Assembly (NCBI GenBank): GCA_036652035.1 | Contig: JAVVWR010000022.1 | Location: forward strand, 1-40,544 | DNA: 40,544 bases | Source: JAEZVV01 sp036652035 | Lineage (GTDB): Bacteria; Pseudomonadota; Gammaproteobacteria; Burkholderiales; Burkholderiaceae_F | Direction of reading: 5' to 3' | Shown here: positions 24,787 to 32,642 of the stretch, piece after piece | Numbering within the stretch: the stretch's first letter is position 1 | How the letters are laid out: each line of letters opens with the position of its first letter | Program-made: the position numbers and the translations under genes | The notes under the pieces: model-generated | Seen by the model: only the letters and a program-made list of their open reading frames with translations | What the model was told of the DNA's origin: nothing | The model's database searches: none

Positions 24787-24812
24787 AACCCGCCTCCGCT
24801 GGCGGGTTTTTT
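24787..24812 (+). terminator. Expression-platform terminator between SAM-II and metZ
   Basis: A perfect 8-bp stem (AACCCGCC, 24787-24794, with 24801-24808; 6-nt loop) runs into a U-tract that ends at 24812, the base before the metZ ATG. The CCCGC of its 5' arm (24789-24793) can instead pair with GCGGG at 24739-24743, which lies in aptamer stems P1/P2. SAM binding would hide that strand and let the terminator form. The 3' arm GGCGGG is also the only Shine-Dalgarno-like sequence before metZ. Confidence 0.85.
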
Positions 24813-26006
24813 ATGGCTGACGACTTCGATTTCGACACCCTGGCGGTTCGTGCCGGCACGCTTCGTACCGAGTTCGGCGAACACAGCGAAGCGCTGTTTC
24901 TGACTTCCAGCTTCACCTTCCAATCCGCGGCCCAGGCAGCCGCCCGATTCGCCAATGCCGACGAGGGCTATACCTACTCGCGCGTCGGCAATCCCACGGT
25001 GCGGATGTTCGAGTCGCGCCTGGCGGCGCTCGAAGGCGCCGAGGACGCGCTTGCGACAGCCACCGGCATGGCGGCCATTTTCACCGCGGTCACCGCCGTA
25101 TTGCGGGCGGGCGATCACGCGATCTGCGCGGCCAACGCCTTTGGCGCGACAGTGCAGCTCTTTACCAATCTGCTGCCGCGCTTCGGAATCGAGGTGAGTT
25201 TTGTCGAAGACACGGCGATCGACGCGTGGCGCGCGCTGGTTCGCCCCAACACGCGTTTGCTGTTCGCCGAGACGCCGTCGAATCCGCTCACCGCGCTGGT
25301 CGACATCGCGGCCCTGTCGGCGCTGGGTCGGGACATCGGTGCGGTGAGCGTGATCGACAACTGCTTTTGCTCACCGGTGGCGCAGCAACCGCTGGCGCTG
25401 GGTGCCGACGTGGTGGTGCACTCGGCCACCAAGTACCTCGATGGCCAGGGGCGAGTGCTGGGGGGGGCGGTTGTGGGATCGCGCGCTTTCATCCGCGACC
25501 AGGCCTTGCCGATCCTGCGCACCGCCGGCATGAGCCTGTCGCCCTTCAATGCCTGGGTCTTGTTGAAAGGTCTCGAAACCTTGCCGCTGCGCATGCGCGC
25601 ACAGAGCGAAAACGCGCTGGCGATTGCGCGCTGGCTCGAGGCGCATCCGGCGATTGCCAGGGTTCACTTTCCGGGCCTGCCTTCGCACCCGCAGTACGAA
25701 CTGGCGCAGCGCCAGCAGCAACTGCCGGGTGCGATCGTGTGTTTCGAGTTGGCCGGCAGCGGCGATGCCGAGTGGCGCGAGCGCGCCTGGAGCCTGATTG
25801 ACCGTGTGCGCTTGATGTCGATCACCGCCAACCTGGGCGATACCCGCAGCACCATCACGCACCCGGCGACCACCACGCACGGCCGACTGACGCCCGCAGC
25901 GCGGGCCCGAGCCGGCGTGGGCGAAGGCCTGATCCGCATGTCGGTAGGACTGGAGTCGCCGCGCGATTTGATGGGCGATCTTGAGCAAGCGCTGGCCATG
26001 GCTTAA
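24813..26006 (+). CDS. metZ: O-succinylhomoserine sulfhydrylase
   Basis: MetZ makes homocysteine directly from O-succinylhomoserine and sulfide using PLP. The 397-residue protein begins MADDFDFDTLAVRAGTLRTE-like and continues with HSEALFLTSSFTFQSA, the phosphate-binding YSRVGNPTVRMFE (55-67), the Asp182-Asn183 pair in VIDNCFCSP, and the Schiff-base Lys207 in VVHSATKYLDG. C-terminal LGDTRSTITHPATTTH and RMSVGLESP are intact. All PLP positions are conserved, unlike the paralogue at 3124-4419. The ATG directly follows the U-tract of the upstream terminator, and a SAM-II aptamer lies further upstream, so expression should be repressed by SAM. Confidence 0.95.
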   Translation: MADDFDFDTLAVRAGTLRTEFGEHSEALFLTSSFTFQSAAQAAARFANADEGYTYSRVGNPTVRMFESRLAALEGAEDALATATGMAAIFTAVTAVLRAGDHAICAANAFGATVQLFTNLLPRFGIEVSFVEDTAIDAWRALVRPNTRLLFAETPSNPLTALVDIAALSALGRDIGAVSVIDNCFCSPVAQQPLALGADVVVHSATKYLDGQGRVLGGAVVGSRAFIRDQALPILRTAGMSLSPFNAWVLLKGLETLPLRMRAQSENALAIARWLEAHPAIARVHFPGLPSHPQYELAQRQQQLPGAIVCFELAGSGDAEWRERAWSLIDRVRLMSITANLGDTRSTITHPATTTHGRLTPAARARAGVGEGLIRMSVGLESPRDLMGDLEQALAMA

Positions 26007-26201
26007 TTGCTTTACCTCAACTTGAGCGCCAGCGGTGTTGGATCGACGACAAGAGCGAACAAGTTAATTTTCCGCTTCGGCGTCAGAATTCGATCTATTC
26101 GGGATAACCCATGAGCGGCGCCTGCCGCGGATGCCGTTTGAATCACGCCACGCGCTGCGGTGCGTGACGAGATTGCACTGATGATGCGAAGGGGCGGGAC
26201 G

Positions 26202-27758
26202 ATGGAAAAGAGCTTCGGTAGGGCGGCTGGCGTGCTGGCTTTCTCTCTGGTGACACTGCTGGTGACAGGCGGTTGCGGCAAGAAAGACGCCGGTCCGGCC
26301 GAGCGCCCTCCAACTCCAGTGACGACGGTGATGGTGCAGGCTCGCGATGTCCCGGTCGACTTTGAATACGTTGCTCAGACCGAAAGTTCACGCCAGGTCA
26401 ACATTCAGGCACGGGTGACCGGCTTTCTCGATAAGCGCGTCTACACCGAGGGCGGTCTGGTGCGAGAAGGGCAGACCCTTTTCGTGATGGACCAGAAGCC
26501 GTTCAAGACCCAGGTCGATCAGGCTCAGGCCGCACTGGCGTCGAACCAGGCGGCGCACGCCACCGCGCGCGCCAACCTGGATCGAATCAAGCCGCTGACC
26601 CAGCTCAACGCCTTGTCGCAGAAAGATCTCGACGATGCCACCGGCACCTATCTCACCACCCAGGCACAAGTCGAACAGGCCAAGGCTCAGCTTGAAACGG
26701 CCAAGCTCAATCTCTCCTACGCCACGATCACCACGCCAGTCACCGGCCTGGCCGGCTCGGCACAGCAAGCCGACGGCACCTATATCAACCCGAGTAACAG
26801 TCTGCTCACCACGGTGTACGTGTTGTCGCCGATGTGGGTGAATTTCAGCATTTCCGAAAACGAGAACCAGTCGCTGACGGATCAGGTCAAGCAAGGGCGG
26901 CTGCGGGTTCCGAAGGATGACAAGTACGAGATCGAGGTTCTGCTGGTCGATGGCACGCCGTTCGCCCATACCGGCCGGATCACTTTTGCCGCGCCCAATT
27001 TCGACCCGCAGACCGGAACGTTTCAGGTGCGGGCCAGTGTCAACAATCCGGATGGTCATCTGCGTCCCAACCAGTTCGTGCGCGTGAAGATGAAGGGCGC
27101 GGTACGGCCCAACGCGATCCTGGTGCCGCAGCGCGCCGTGCAGCAGGGCGCCAAGAGCCACTTCGTGTGGGTCGTCAAAGACGGCAAGGCCGAGTACCGG
27201 CCGGTTCAGGTGGGGTCGTGGTACGGCGATGACTGGTTCATCACCACGGGCTTGCAAGCGGGTGAGGAAGTGGTGGTCGATGGTGTGATGACTCTTGCGC
27301 CTGGCGCGGCGGTCAGCCCCAAACCGATGGCCGCTGCGGTCCCGGCCGGTGCTACGAAAGCGGTGCTAGCCCCGGCCGCCGCAGCGCCAGCAGGACCCGC
27401 CGCCACTGCAGCAGCACCCGCCGCTGCGGTGGCGCCGCCGCCGGTCCAGGTTGTGACTTTCGCGAGCGGAGCAGCCGCGGTCGAACCGGCCGCCAGGACC
27501 GCGCTCGCGAGCCTCGCGACGCAAGTCAAGAGCGGGAACCAGGATCTCGAGTTGAGTGGATTTGTCGATTCTCGCGGCAAGCCCGCAGCCAACCAGGATC
27601 TGGCCAAACGGCGTGCGCGCGCCGTGCGCGATGTGCTCGAGGACGCCGGCCTGCCGTCAAACCGGATTCGTCTGATCAAGCCGGTGGCGGTCGTCGGGGG
27701 TGACGACGCCGCGGCCCGCCGGGTCGAGATTCGCATCGTCGCCGCAGCGGCCAAGTAG
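26202..27758 (+). CDS. RND efflux periplasmic adaptor fused to an OmpA-like domain
   Basis: This is the membrane-fusion subunit of a tripartite RND pump. The 518-residue protein has a lipoprotein-type signal with Cys25 (LLVTGGCGKKD), the barrel-sandwich part (ARVTGFLDKRVYTEGGLVRE, matching TTPVTGLAGSAQQADGTYI), the alpha-helical hairpin (about 105-165), and beta-barrel and membrane-proximal domains to about residue 380. An Ala/Pro linker (about 381-414) leads to an OmpA/MotB-like domain (415-518) with FVDSRGKPAANQDLAKRRAR and VRDVLEDAGLPSNRIRL, ending AARRVEIRIV. Asp456 and Arg471 fall where OmpA domains contact diaminopimelate of peptidoglycan. Standard adaptors are about 380-420 residues, so the fusion is unusual. 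The ATG at 26202 has an AAGGGG upstream. RND and outer-membrane genes follow at 12 nt and then by overlap. Confidence 0.93.
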   Translation: MEKSFGRAAGVLAFSLVTLLVTGGCGKKDAGPAERPPTPVTTVMVQARDVPVDFEYVAQTESSRQVNIQARVTGFLDKRVYTEGGLVREGQTLFVMDQKPFKTQVDQAQAALASNQAAHATARANLDRIKPLTQLNALSQKDLDDATGTYLTTQAQVEQAKAQLETAKLNLSYATITTPVTGLAGSAQQADGTYINPSNSLLTTVYVLSPMWVNFSISENENQSLTDQVKQGRLRVPKDDKYEIEVLLVDGTPFAHTGRITFAAPNFDPQTGTFQVRASVNNPDGHLRPNQFVRVKMKGAVRPNAILVPQRAVQQGAKSHFVWVVKDGKAEYRPVQVGSWYGDDWFITTGLQAGEEVVVDGVMTLAPGAAVSPKPMAAAVPAGATKAVLAPAAAAPAGPAATAAAPAAAVAPPPVQVVTFASGAAAVEPAARTALASLATQVKSGNQDLELSGFVDSRGKPAANQDLAKRRARAVRDVLEDAGLPSNRIRLIKPVAVVGGDDAAARRVEIRIVAAAAK

Positions 27759-27770
27759 GCGGGGGGCGCC

Positions 27771-30700
27771 ATGTTCTCCAAGTTCTTTATCGAGCGGCCG
27801 ATCTTTGCCATTGTTGTCTCGATCGTGATCTGCCTGGCCGGTCTGGTGGCTTTGTTGTCGCTGCCGATCGAGCAATACCCGAACATGAGTCCGGTCCAGG
27901 TCACGGTCAGCGCCAGCTATCCGGGCGCTGATTCCAAGACCGTGGCCGAGTCGGTGGCGGCGCCGATCGAAGCGCAGATCAATGGCGTCGACAACATGCT
28001 CTACATGACCTCGAGCAGTTCGTCGAACGGTCAGATGTCGATCACGGTGTACTTCTCGCTCAATACCGATCCCGACATTGCCCAGGTGCAGGTGCAGAAC
28101 CGCGTCAACATCGCCTTGCCGCAATTGCCGGCGGCGGTGACGCAAAACGGTCTGCAAGTGGAAAAGAAGTCCTCATCGATCCTGATGATCGTGGGGGTCT
28201 ACGGCAAGGGCGAACGTTATAGCTCGGACTACATCGCCAATTACGCCAACGTCTATGTGCTCGACGCCTTAAAGCGTGTGCCGGGCGCGGGTCAGGCCTC
28301 GATTCTGGGGGTGGCCGACCAGGCGATGCGGATCTGGATGAATCCGGACCGGATGGCTTCGCTCAAGGTGACAACCGGCGATATCCAGAACGCGGTCGGC
28401 AGCCAGAACAAGCTGTTTTCGGCCGGCCAGCTCGGCCAGAATCCCACTGGAAGTCCGGTGCAGCAGACTTTCCCGGTGGTGACTCAGGAGCCGTTTACCG
28501 AGCCGCGTCAGTACGAAAGCATCATCCTGCGAGCGAGCCAGGACGGCAGCGCGATCGTTCGTCTCAAGGACGTCGCCCAGGTCAACGTCGGGCTGCAGTC
28601 CTATCTCACGGATGCCACGCTCAATGGCACGCCCGCGACCTTCATTGCGATCTACTCGCAGCCGGGCGCCAATGCGCTTGATGTCTCGAAGGCGATTCGC
28701 AAGTCGCTCGTCGACATGAAGGGCAATTTCCCGGAAGGGATGGAGTATGCGATCGCGCTCGATACCACCGACTTCGTCCGGATTTCGATCGACGAAGTGA
28801 TCAAGACCTTGTTCGAGGCGGTCTTGCTGGTGATCGCGGTGATCTACCTGTTTTTGCAGAATTTCCGCGCGACCTTGATCGCGGTGACCGCGATCTTCGT
28901 GGCCTTGCTTGGCACGTTTGTCGGCATGTACGCGCTGGGCTTCTCGATCAACCTGCTCACGCTGTTTGGCATGGTGCTGGCGATCGGTCTGGTGGTCGAT
29001 GACGCGATCGTGGTGGTGGAGAACGTCGAACGCAACATGGCCGATGGGGTGATGTCGGCCAAAGACGCCACCATCAAGGCGATGAACGAGGTCACGGGGC
29101 CCGTGGTGGCCGTGGTTCTGGTGCTGGCGGCGGTCTTTATTCCCGCCGCCTTCCTGCCCGGCACCACGGGGCAGCTCTACAAGCAGTTCGCGATCACGAT
29201 CGCGATCTCGGTGGCGATCTCGGGTTTTGTGGCGCTGACGCTCACGCCCGCGCTGTCGGGCTCGATGCTCAAGCATGTGACGCCGCCGCAAAAGGGCTTC
29301 TTCTTCCGCTTCAACCGCTGGTTTGCCAACGTCACCAAGTCTTACGGTCGTGCGGTGCACTGGGTGATCAAGCGGGTCTTCATCTCCTTTGCCTTGCTCG
29401 CCGTGATGATGGTGGCGATCCTCTACCTGTTCAAAGCCTTGCCGACGAGTTTTGTTCCGGCCGAAGACCAGGGCTATCTGCTCGCCGCCGTGATCATGCC
29501 GGACGCTGCCAGTCTTGACCGGACCAAGGTCGTGATGGACAAGGTCAATGCGATCGCCGAGAAAAATCCGGCGATGGAATTCCGCACGGAAATTGCCGGC
29601 TTCTCTCTGCTCGATAACGGCTTCAAATCCAATGCAGGCACGTTCTTCTTTGTCTTGAAGCCCTTCGAGGAGCGCTACAAGGACGCCGCCACGGCCAAGG
29701 AACAGAACGCCCGTGCTGTTCTGATGAACATTGGCATGCAGGCGCGGGCGATCGAACAGGGCCTGGTGATTCCGATCGCCCCGCCGGCGATCCCCGGGCT
29801 TGGCACTACCGGCGGTTTCGAGTTCTGGGTTCAGGACACCGGCAACGGCACGCCGCAGCAACTTCAGGAAGTGGTGCAAGGCTTTCTCGCCAAGGCTCGC
29901 GCGCGCGGCGAACTCGCGGGCTTGACCAGCACCTACCGCGCCAGTTCGCAGCAACTGCGGGTCGATGTTGATCGCGACAAGGCCACGCTGCTGGGCGTCA
30001 ATGTCGCTGATGTCTACGGCACGCTGCAGGCGCAGTTCGGCTCGGCGATTGTCAGCCAGTTCAACCAGTTCTCCCGCGTCTGGTATGTGGTGTTGCAGTC
30101 GGAACCGCAGTTCCGCATCCGGCCCGATGACATCACTCGGCTCTACACCCGCTCGGCCTCGGGGCAGATGATTCCGCTCTCCGCGCTGGTTACGACGCAT
30201 TACGTGACCGGTCCCGATCTGGTGCCGCACTTCAACGGCTTTCCAGCCGCTCAGATCACCGGCGGCGCTGCGCCTGGTTATTCGTCCGGTCAGGCGATCG
30301 AGGTGATGGAAGTCGTGGCCAAGGAGGCCTTGCCCGCGGGTTATACCTTCGCCTGGTCGGGGCTGGCCTACGAGGAAAAACAATCCGGCAGCACCTCGGC
30401 GATCGCCTTCGCTTTCGGTCTATTGCTGGTGTTTCTGATCCTGGCGGCGCAGTACGAGAGCTGGTCCTTGCCGGGGTCGGTGGTCTCCGCCGTGCCCTTC
30501 GGCATCATCGGCGCCTTGCTTGCAACTTGGATGCGCGGGCTCGATAACGACGTCTATTTCCAGATCGGTCTGCTGGTGTTGGTGGGCTTGGCGGCGAAGA
30601 ACGCGATTCTGATCGTCGAGTTCGCTGTCGATCTTCACAAAAAGGAAGGCAAGGACTTGGTCGAAGCGGCGGTCGAGGCGGGCGAGCTGCGCCTGCGGCC

Positions 30701-30944
30701 GATCATCATGACCTCGCTGGCGTTTATCGCGGGGGTGATTCCGTTGGCGATCGCCAGCGGGGCCGGGGCCAACTCAAGGCATTCGATCGGAACCGGCATC
30801 ATCGGCGGCATGATCGGCGCTTCGACTTTGGCGTTGCTCTTCGTTCCCTTGTTCTTTGTGTTGTTCGAGCGGTTGGCCGGGCGCAAGTCGACATCCAAGC
30901 CGCTGACGCCGGCGGCGGCACCCGCTGCCAAGGAGAGCGTGTGA
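27771..30944 (+). CDS. RND efflux inner-membrane transporter, HAE1 (AcrB/MexB) family
   Basis: This proton-driven pump subunit forms trimers and moves hydrophobic or amphiphilic drugs from periplasm and membrane to the outer-membrane channel. The 1057-residue protein opens MFSKFFIERPIFAIVVSIVI-like, with the usual RND duplication of large periplasmic loops and 12 membrane segments. The proton-relay residues are present: Asp410 and Asp411 in TM4 (GLVVDDAIVVVENVER) and Lys943 in TM10 (GLAAKNAILIVEFA). The TM6-following PAFLPGTTGQLYKQFAITI block is typical of HAE1. Length is close to AcrB (1049). It lies 12 nt after the adaptor gene, and its stop overlaps the outer-membrane factor start. Confidence 0.96.
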   Translation: MFSKFFIERPIFAIVVSIVICLAGLVALLSLPIEQYPNMSPVQVTVSASYPGADSKTVAESVAAPIEAQINGVDNMLYMTSSSSSNGQMSITVYFSLNTDPDIAQVQVQNRVNIALPQLPAAVTQNGLQVEKKSSSILMIVGVYGKGERYSSDYIANYANVYVLDALKRVPGAGQASILGVADQAMRIWMNPDRMASLKVTTGDIQNAVGSQNKLFSAGQLGQNPTGSPVQQTFPVVTQEPFTEPRQYESIILRASQDGSAIVRLKDVAQVNVGLQSYLTDATLNGTPATFIAIYSQPGANALDVSKAIRKSLVDMKGNFPEGMEYAIALDTTDFVRISIDEVIKTLFEAVLLVIAVIYLFLQNFRATLIAVTAIFVALLGTFVGMYALGFSINLLTLFGMVLAIGLVVDDAIVVVENVERNMADGVMSAKDATIKAMNEVTGPVVAVVLVLAAVFIPAAFLPGTTGQLYKQFAITIAISVAISGFVALTLTPALSGSMLKHVTPPQKGFFFRFNRWFANVTKSYGRAVHWVIKRVFISFALLAVMMVAILYLFKALPTSFVPAEDQGYLLAAVIMPDAASLDRTKVVMDKVNAIAEKNPAMEFRTEIAGFSLLDNGFKSNAGTFFFVLKPFEERYKDAATAKEQNARAVLMNIGMQARAIEQGLVIPIAPPAIPGLGTTGGFEFWVQDTGNGTPQQLQEVVQGFLAKARARGELAGLTSTYRASSQQLRVDVDRDKATLLGVNVADVYGTLQAQFGSAIVSQFNQFSRVWYVVLQSEPQFRIRPDDITRLYTRSASGQMIPLSALVTTHYVTGPDLVPHFNGFPAAQITGGAAPGYSSGQAIEVMEVVAKEALPAGYTFAWSGLAYEEKQSGSTSAIAFAFGLLLVFLILAAQYESWSLPGSVVSAVPFGIIGALLATWMRGLDNDVYFQIGLLVLVGLAAKNAILIVEFAVDLHKKEGKDLVEAAVEAGELRLRPIIMTSLAFIAGVIPLAIASGAGANSRHSIGTGIIGGMIGASTLALLFVPLFFVLFERLAGRKSTSKPLTPAAAPAAKESV

Positions 30945-32368
30945 TGACGCGCCTGACTCTGATGGCTTGCGCGCTGGCTTTGGCCGGTTGTGCGTTAGGC
31001 CCCGATTACCGACGGCCAGACCTGGACGTTCCCGCGGTCTACCGCAGTGCGGATTCGGGCGGTGCGGTCGCAGCGCTTGACTCTCAATGGTGGAAGCAGT
31101 TCGGCGATCCGGCGCTTGACGCTCTGGTGGTCGAGGCGGTGGCCAACAACCGCAATCTTCAAGTGGCGGTGGCCAATGTCGAACGTGCGGCGGGGGCCTT
31201 GACCCAGACTCGCTCGGCGCTGTTTCCTCAACTCAACTATTCGGCGCAGGGCGAGAAAGCGCGCGCCAGCGAGCGCGGTGCAAGCCCCTTGCCGTCGGTG
31301 ATTCCCAACCCTTCGACCAGCTACCAGGCGGTGGCGGCGGCGAGTTGGGAGCTCGACCTCTGGGGCAAGATCCGTCGCCAGACCGAGGCCGCGCAAGCCT
31401 CGTTGCTGGCGACCGAGGAGGCGCGCCGGGGTGTGGTTTTATCACTGGTATCGAGCGTCGTGAGCACGTATATCCAACTGCTCTCGCTCGACGAGCAGCT
31501 CGAGATTGCACGCCGAACCACGCAGACCTACGACGAGTCGCTCAAGCTCTTCGAGCTGCAGTTCAAGTACGGCGTGGTCTCGCAAATCAACGTCGCTCAG
31601 GCTCGCTCGCAGTACGAGGGCGCGCAGGCCTCGATCCCGCAACTGCGCTTGCAGATCACCCAGACCGAAAACGCGCTGTCCATTTTGTTGGGCCGCAACC
31701 CGGCGCCGGTGGCTCGCTCCAAGACGCTCTCGCAGCTGTCAATGCCGACGGTTCCCGGCGACTTGCCTTCGCAACTCTTGACGCGGCGCCCTGACGTTTT
31801 GGCCGCCGAGCAGCAGTTGGTCGCGGCCAATGCCCAGATCGGCGCGGCGCGAGCGCTGTACTTCCCGTCGATCTCGCTCACCGGCGCCTTGGGCGGAGCC
31901 AGCGCTGACCTGTCGGATCTCTTCAAGGGGCCGGCCCGGGTCTGGAACTACGCAGGGTCGATCACCGGTCCGATCTTCAATGCGGGTGCCATCTCGGGTC
32001 AGGTGCAGCAGGCCGAGGCCGGCCAGAAAGCTGCGCTGGCCAGTTATGAATCGGCGGTCCAGAGCGCGTTTGCCGATGTCGACAACTCGCTCGCGGCGCG
32101 TCTGCGGGTGGGCGAACAGATGGCGGCACAAGGGCGCCTGGTCGACGCGCTGCGCGATTACTCGCGCCTGGCCCGTCTGCAGTATGGCGCCGGCTACGCG
32201 CCGTACTACGCGGTCCTGCAGGCCGAGCAGTCGCTGTTTCCGCAAGAGCTCAGTTATGCCGGCACCCGAGCGTCCAGCCTGATCGCCGTGGTCAACCTCT
32301 ACAAGGCCATGGGCGGGGGCTGGATCGAGCAGGCTGCGGCCTTGAGCTTGAGTTCGAAGCAGCCTTGA
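30944..32368 (+). CDS. Outer-membrane efflux lipoprotein, NodT/OprM family
   Basis: This trimeric outer-membrane channel partners the RND pump. The 474-residue protein has a lipoprotein signal with Cys16 (LALAGCALGPDYRRP), the typical NodT start, and two repeats of the TolC fold: WWKQFGDPALDALVVEAVAN and NNRNLQVAVANVERA in the first, TRRPDVLAAEQQLVAANAQI and ARALYFPSISLTGALG in the second. Length is as for OprM (about 485). The ATG at 30944 overlaps the RND stop (TGATG). No TetR- or MarR-type repressor is adjacent, so regulation of this efflux operon is not visible in the window. Confidence 0.95.
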   Translation: MTRLTLMACALALAGCALGPDYRRPDLDVPAVYRSADSGGAVAALDSQWWKQFGDPALDALVVEAVANNRNLQVAVANVERAAGALTQTRSALFPQLNYSAQGEKARASERGASPLPSVIPNPSTSYQAVAAASWELDLWGKIRRQTEAAQASLLATEEARRGVVLSLVSSVVSTYIQLLSLDEQLEIARRTTQTYDESLKLFELQFKYGVVSQINVAQARSQYEGAQASIPQLRLQITQTENALSILLGRNPAPVARSKTLSQLSMPTVPGDLPSQLLTRRPDVLAAEQQLVAANAQIGAARALYFPSISLTGALGGASADLSDLFKGPARVWNYAGSITGPIFNAGAISGQVQQAEAGQKAALASYESAVQSAFADVDNSLAARLRVGEQMAAQGRLVDALRDYSRLARLQYGAGYAPYYAVLQAEQSLFPQELSYAGTRASSLIAVVNLYKAMGGGWIEQAAALSLSSKQP

Positions 32369-32642
32369 GCGCAGCAGAGCCGTGGTCGGCGGCTGGGCAG
32401 CCAGGCGCGGTTGGCCGGGTGAGGGCTCTTGTGCGCCTGGCTTTGACGTGGGCCTTGCGCTCGTATGGCGTGTGACAACTCGCGCGATTGACCGCCGGCT
32501 TGATGGACCGGTTCGCAACGCCGGCGCCCACTTCAAGCCACGGCGCTTCGGGCGCGCGGGTATCGGCGGACTGGGCTGAGCGACACTGCCGGCACTGCCA
32601 CTGCTGTGAGCGGTGGCGGGTGGCCCAACGCAGGAGCTCGCC

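Noticed and set aside
26007..26201. Gap before the RND operon searched for a repressor operator
   Set aside because: No clear inverted repeat or strong promoter hexamers; no regulator gene is adjacent.
32369..32642. Gap between the efflux operon and napA searched for a small gene, FNR/NarL site or RNA
   Set aside because: Open frames here are shadows without a convincing start or ribosome site; no clear TTGAT-N4-ATCAA box or hairpin was found.
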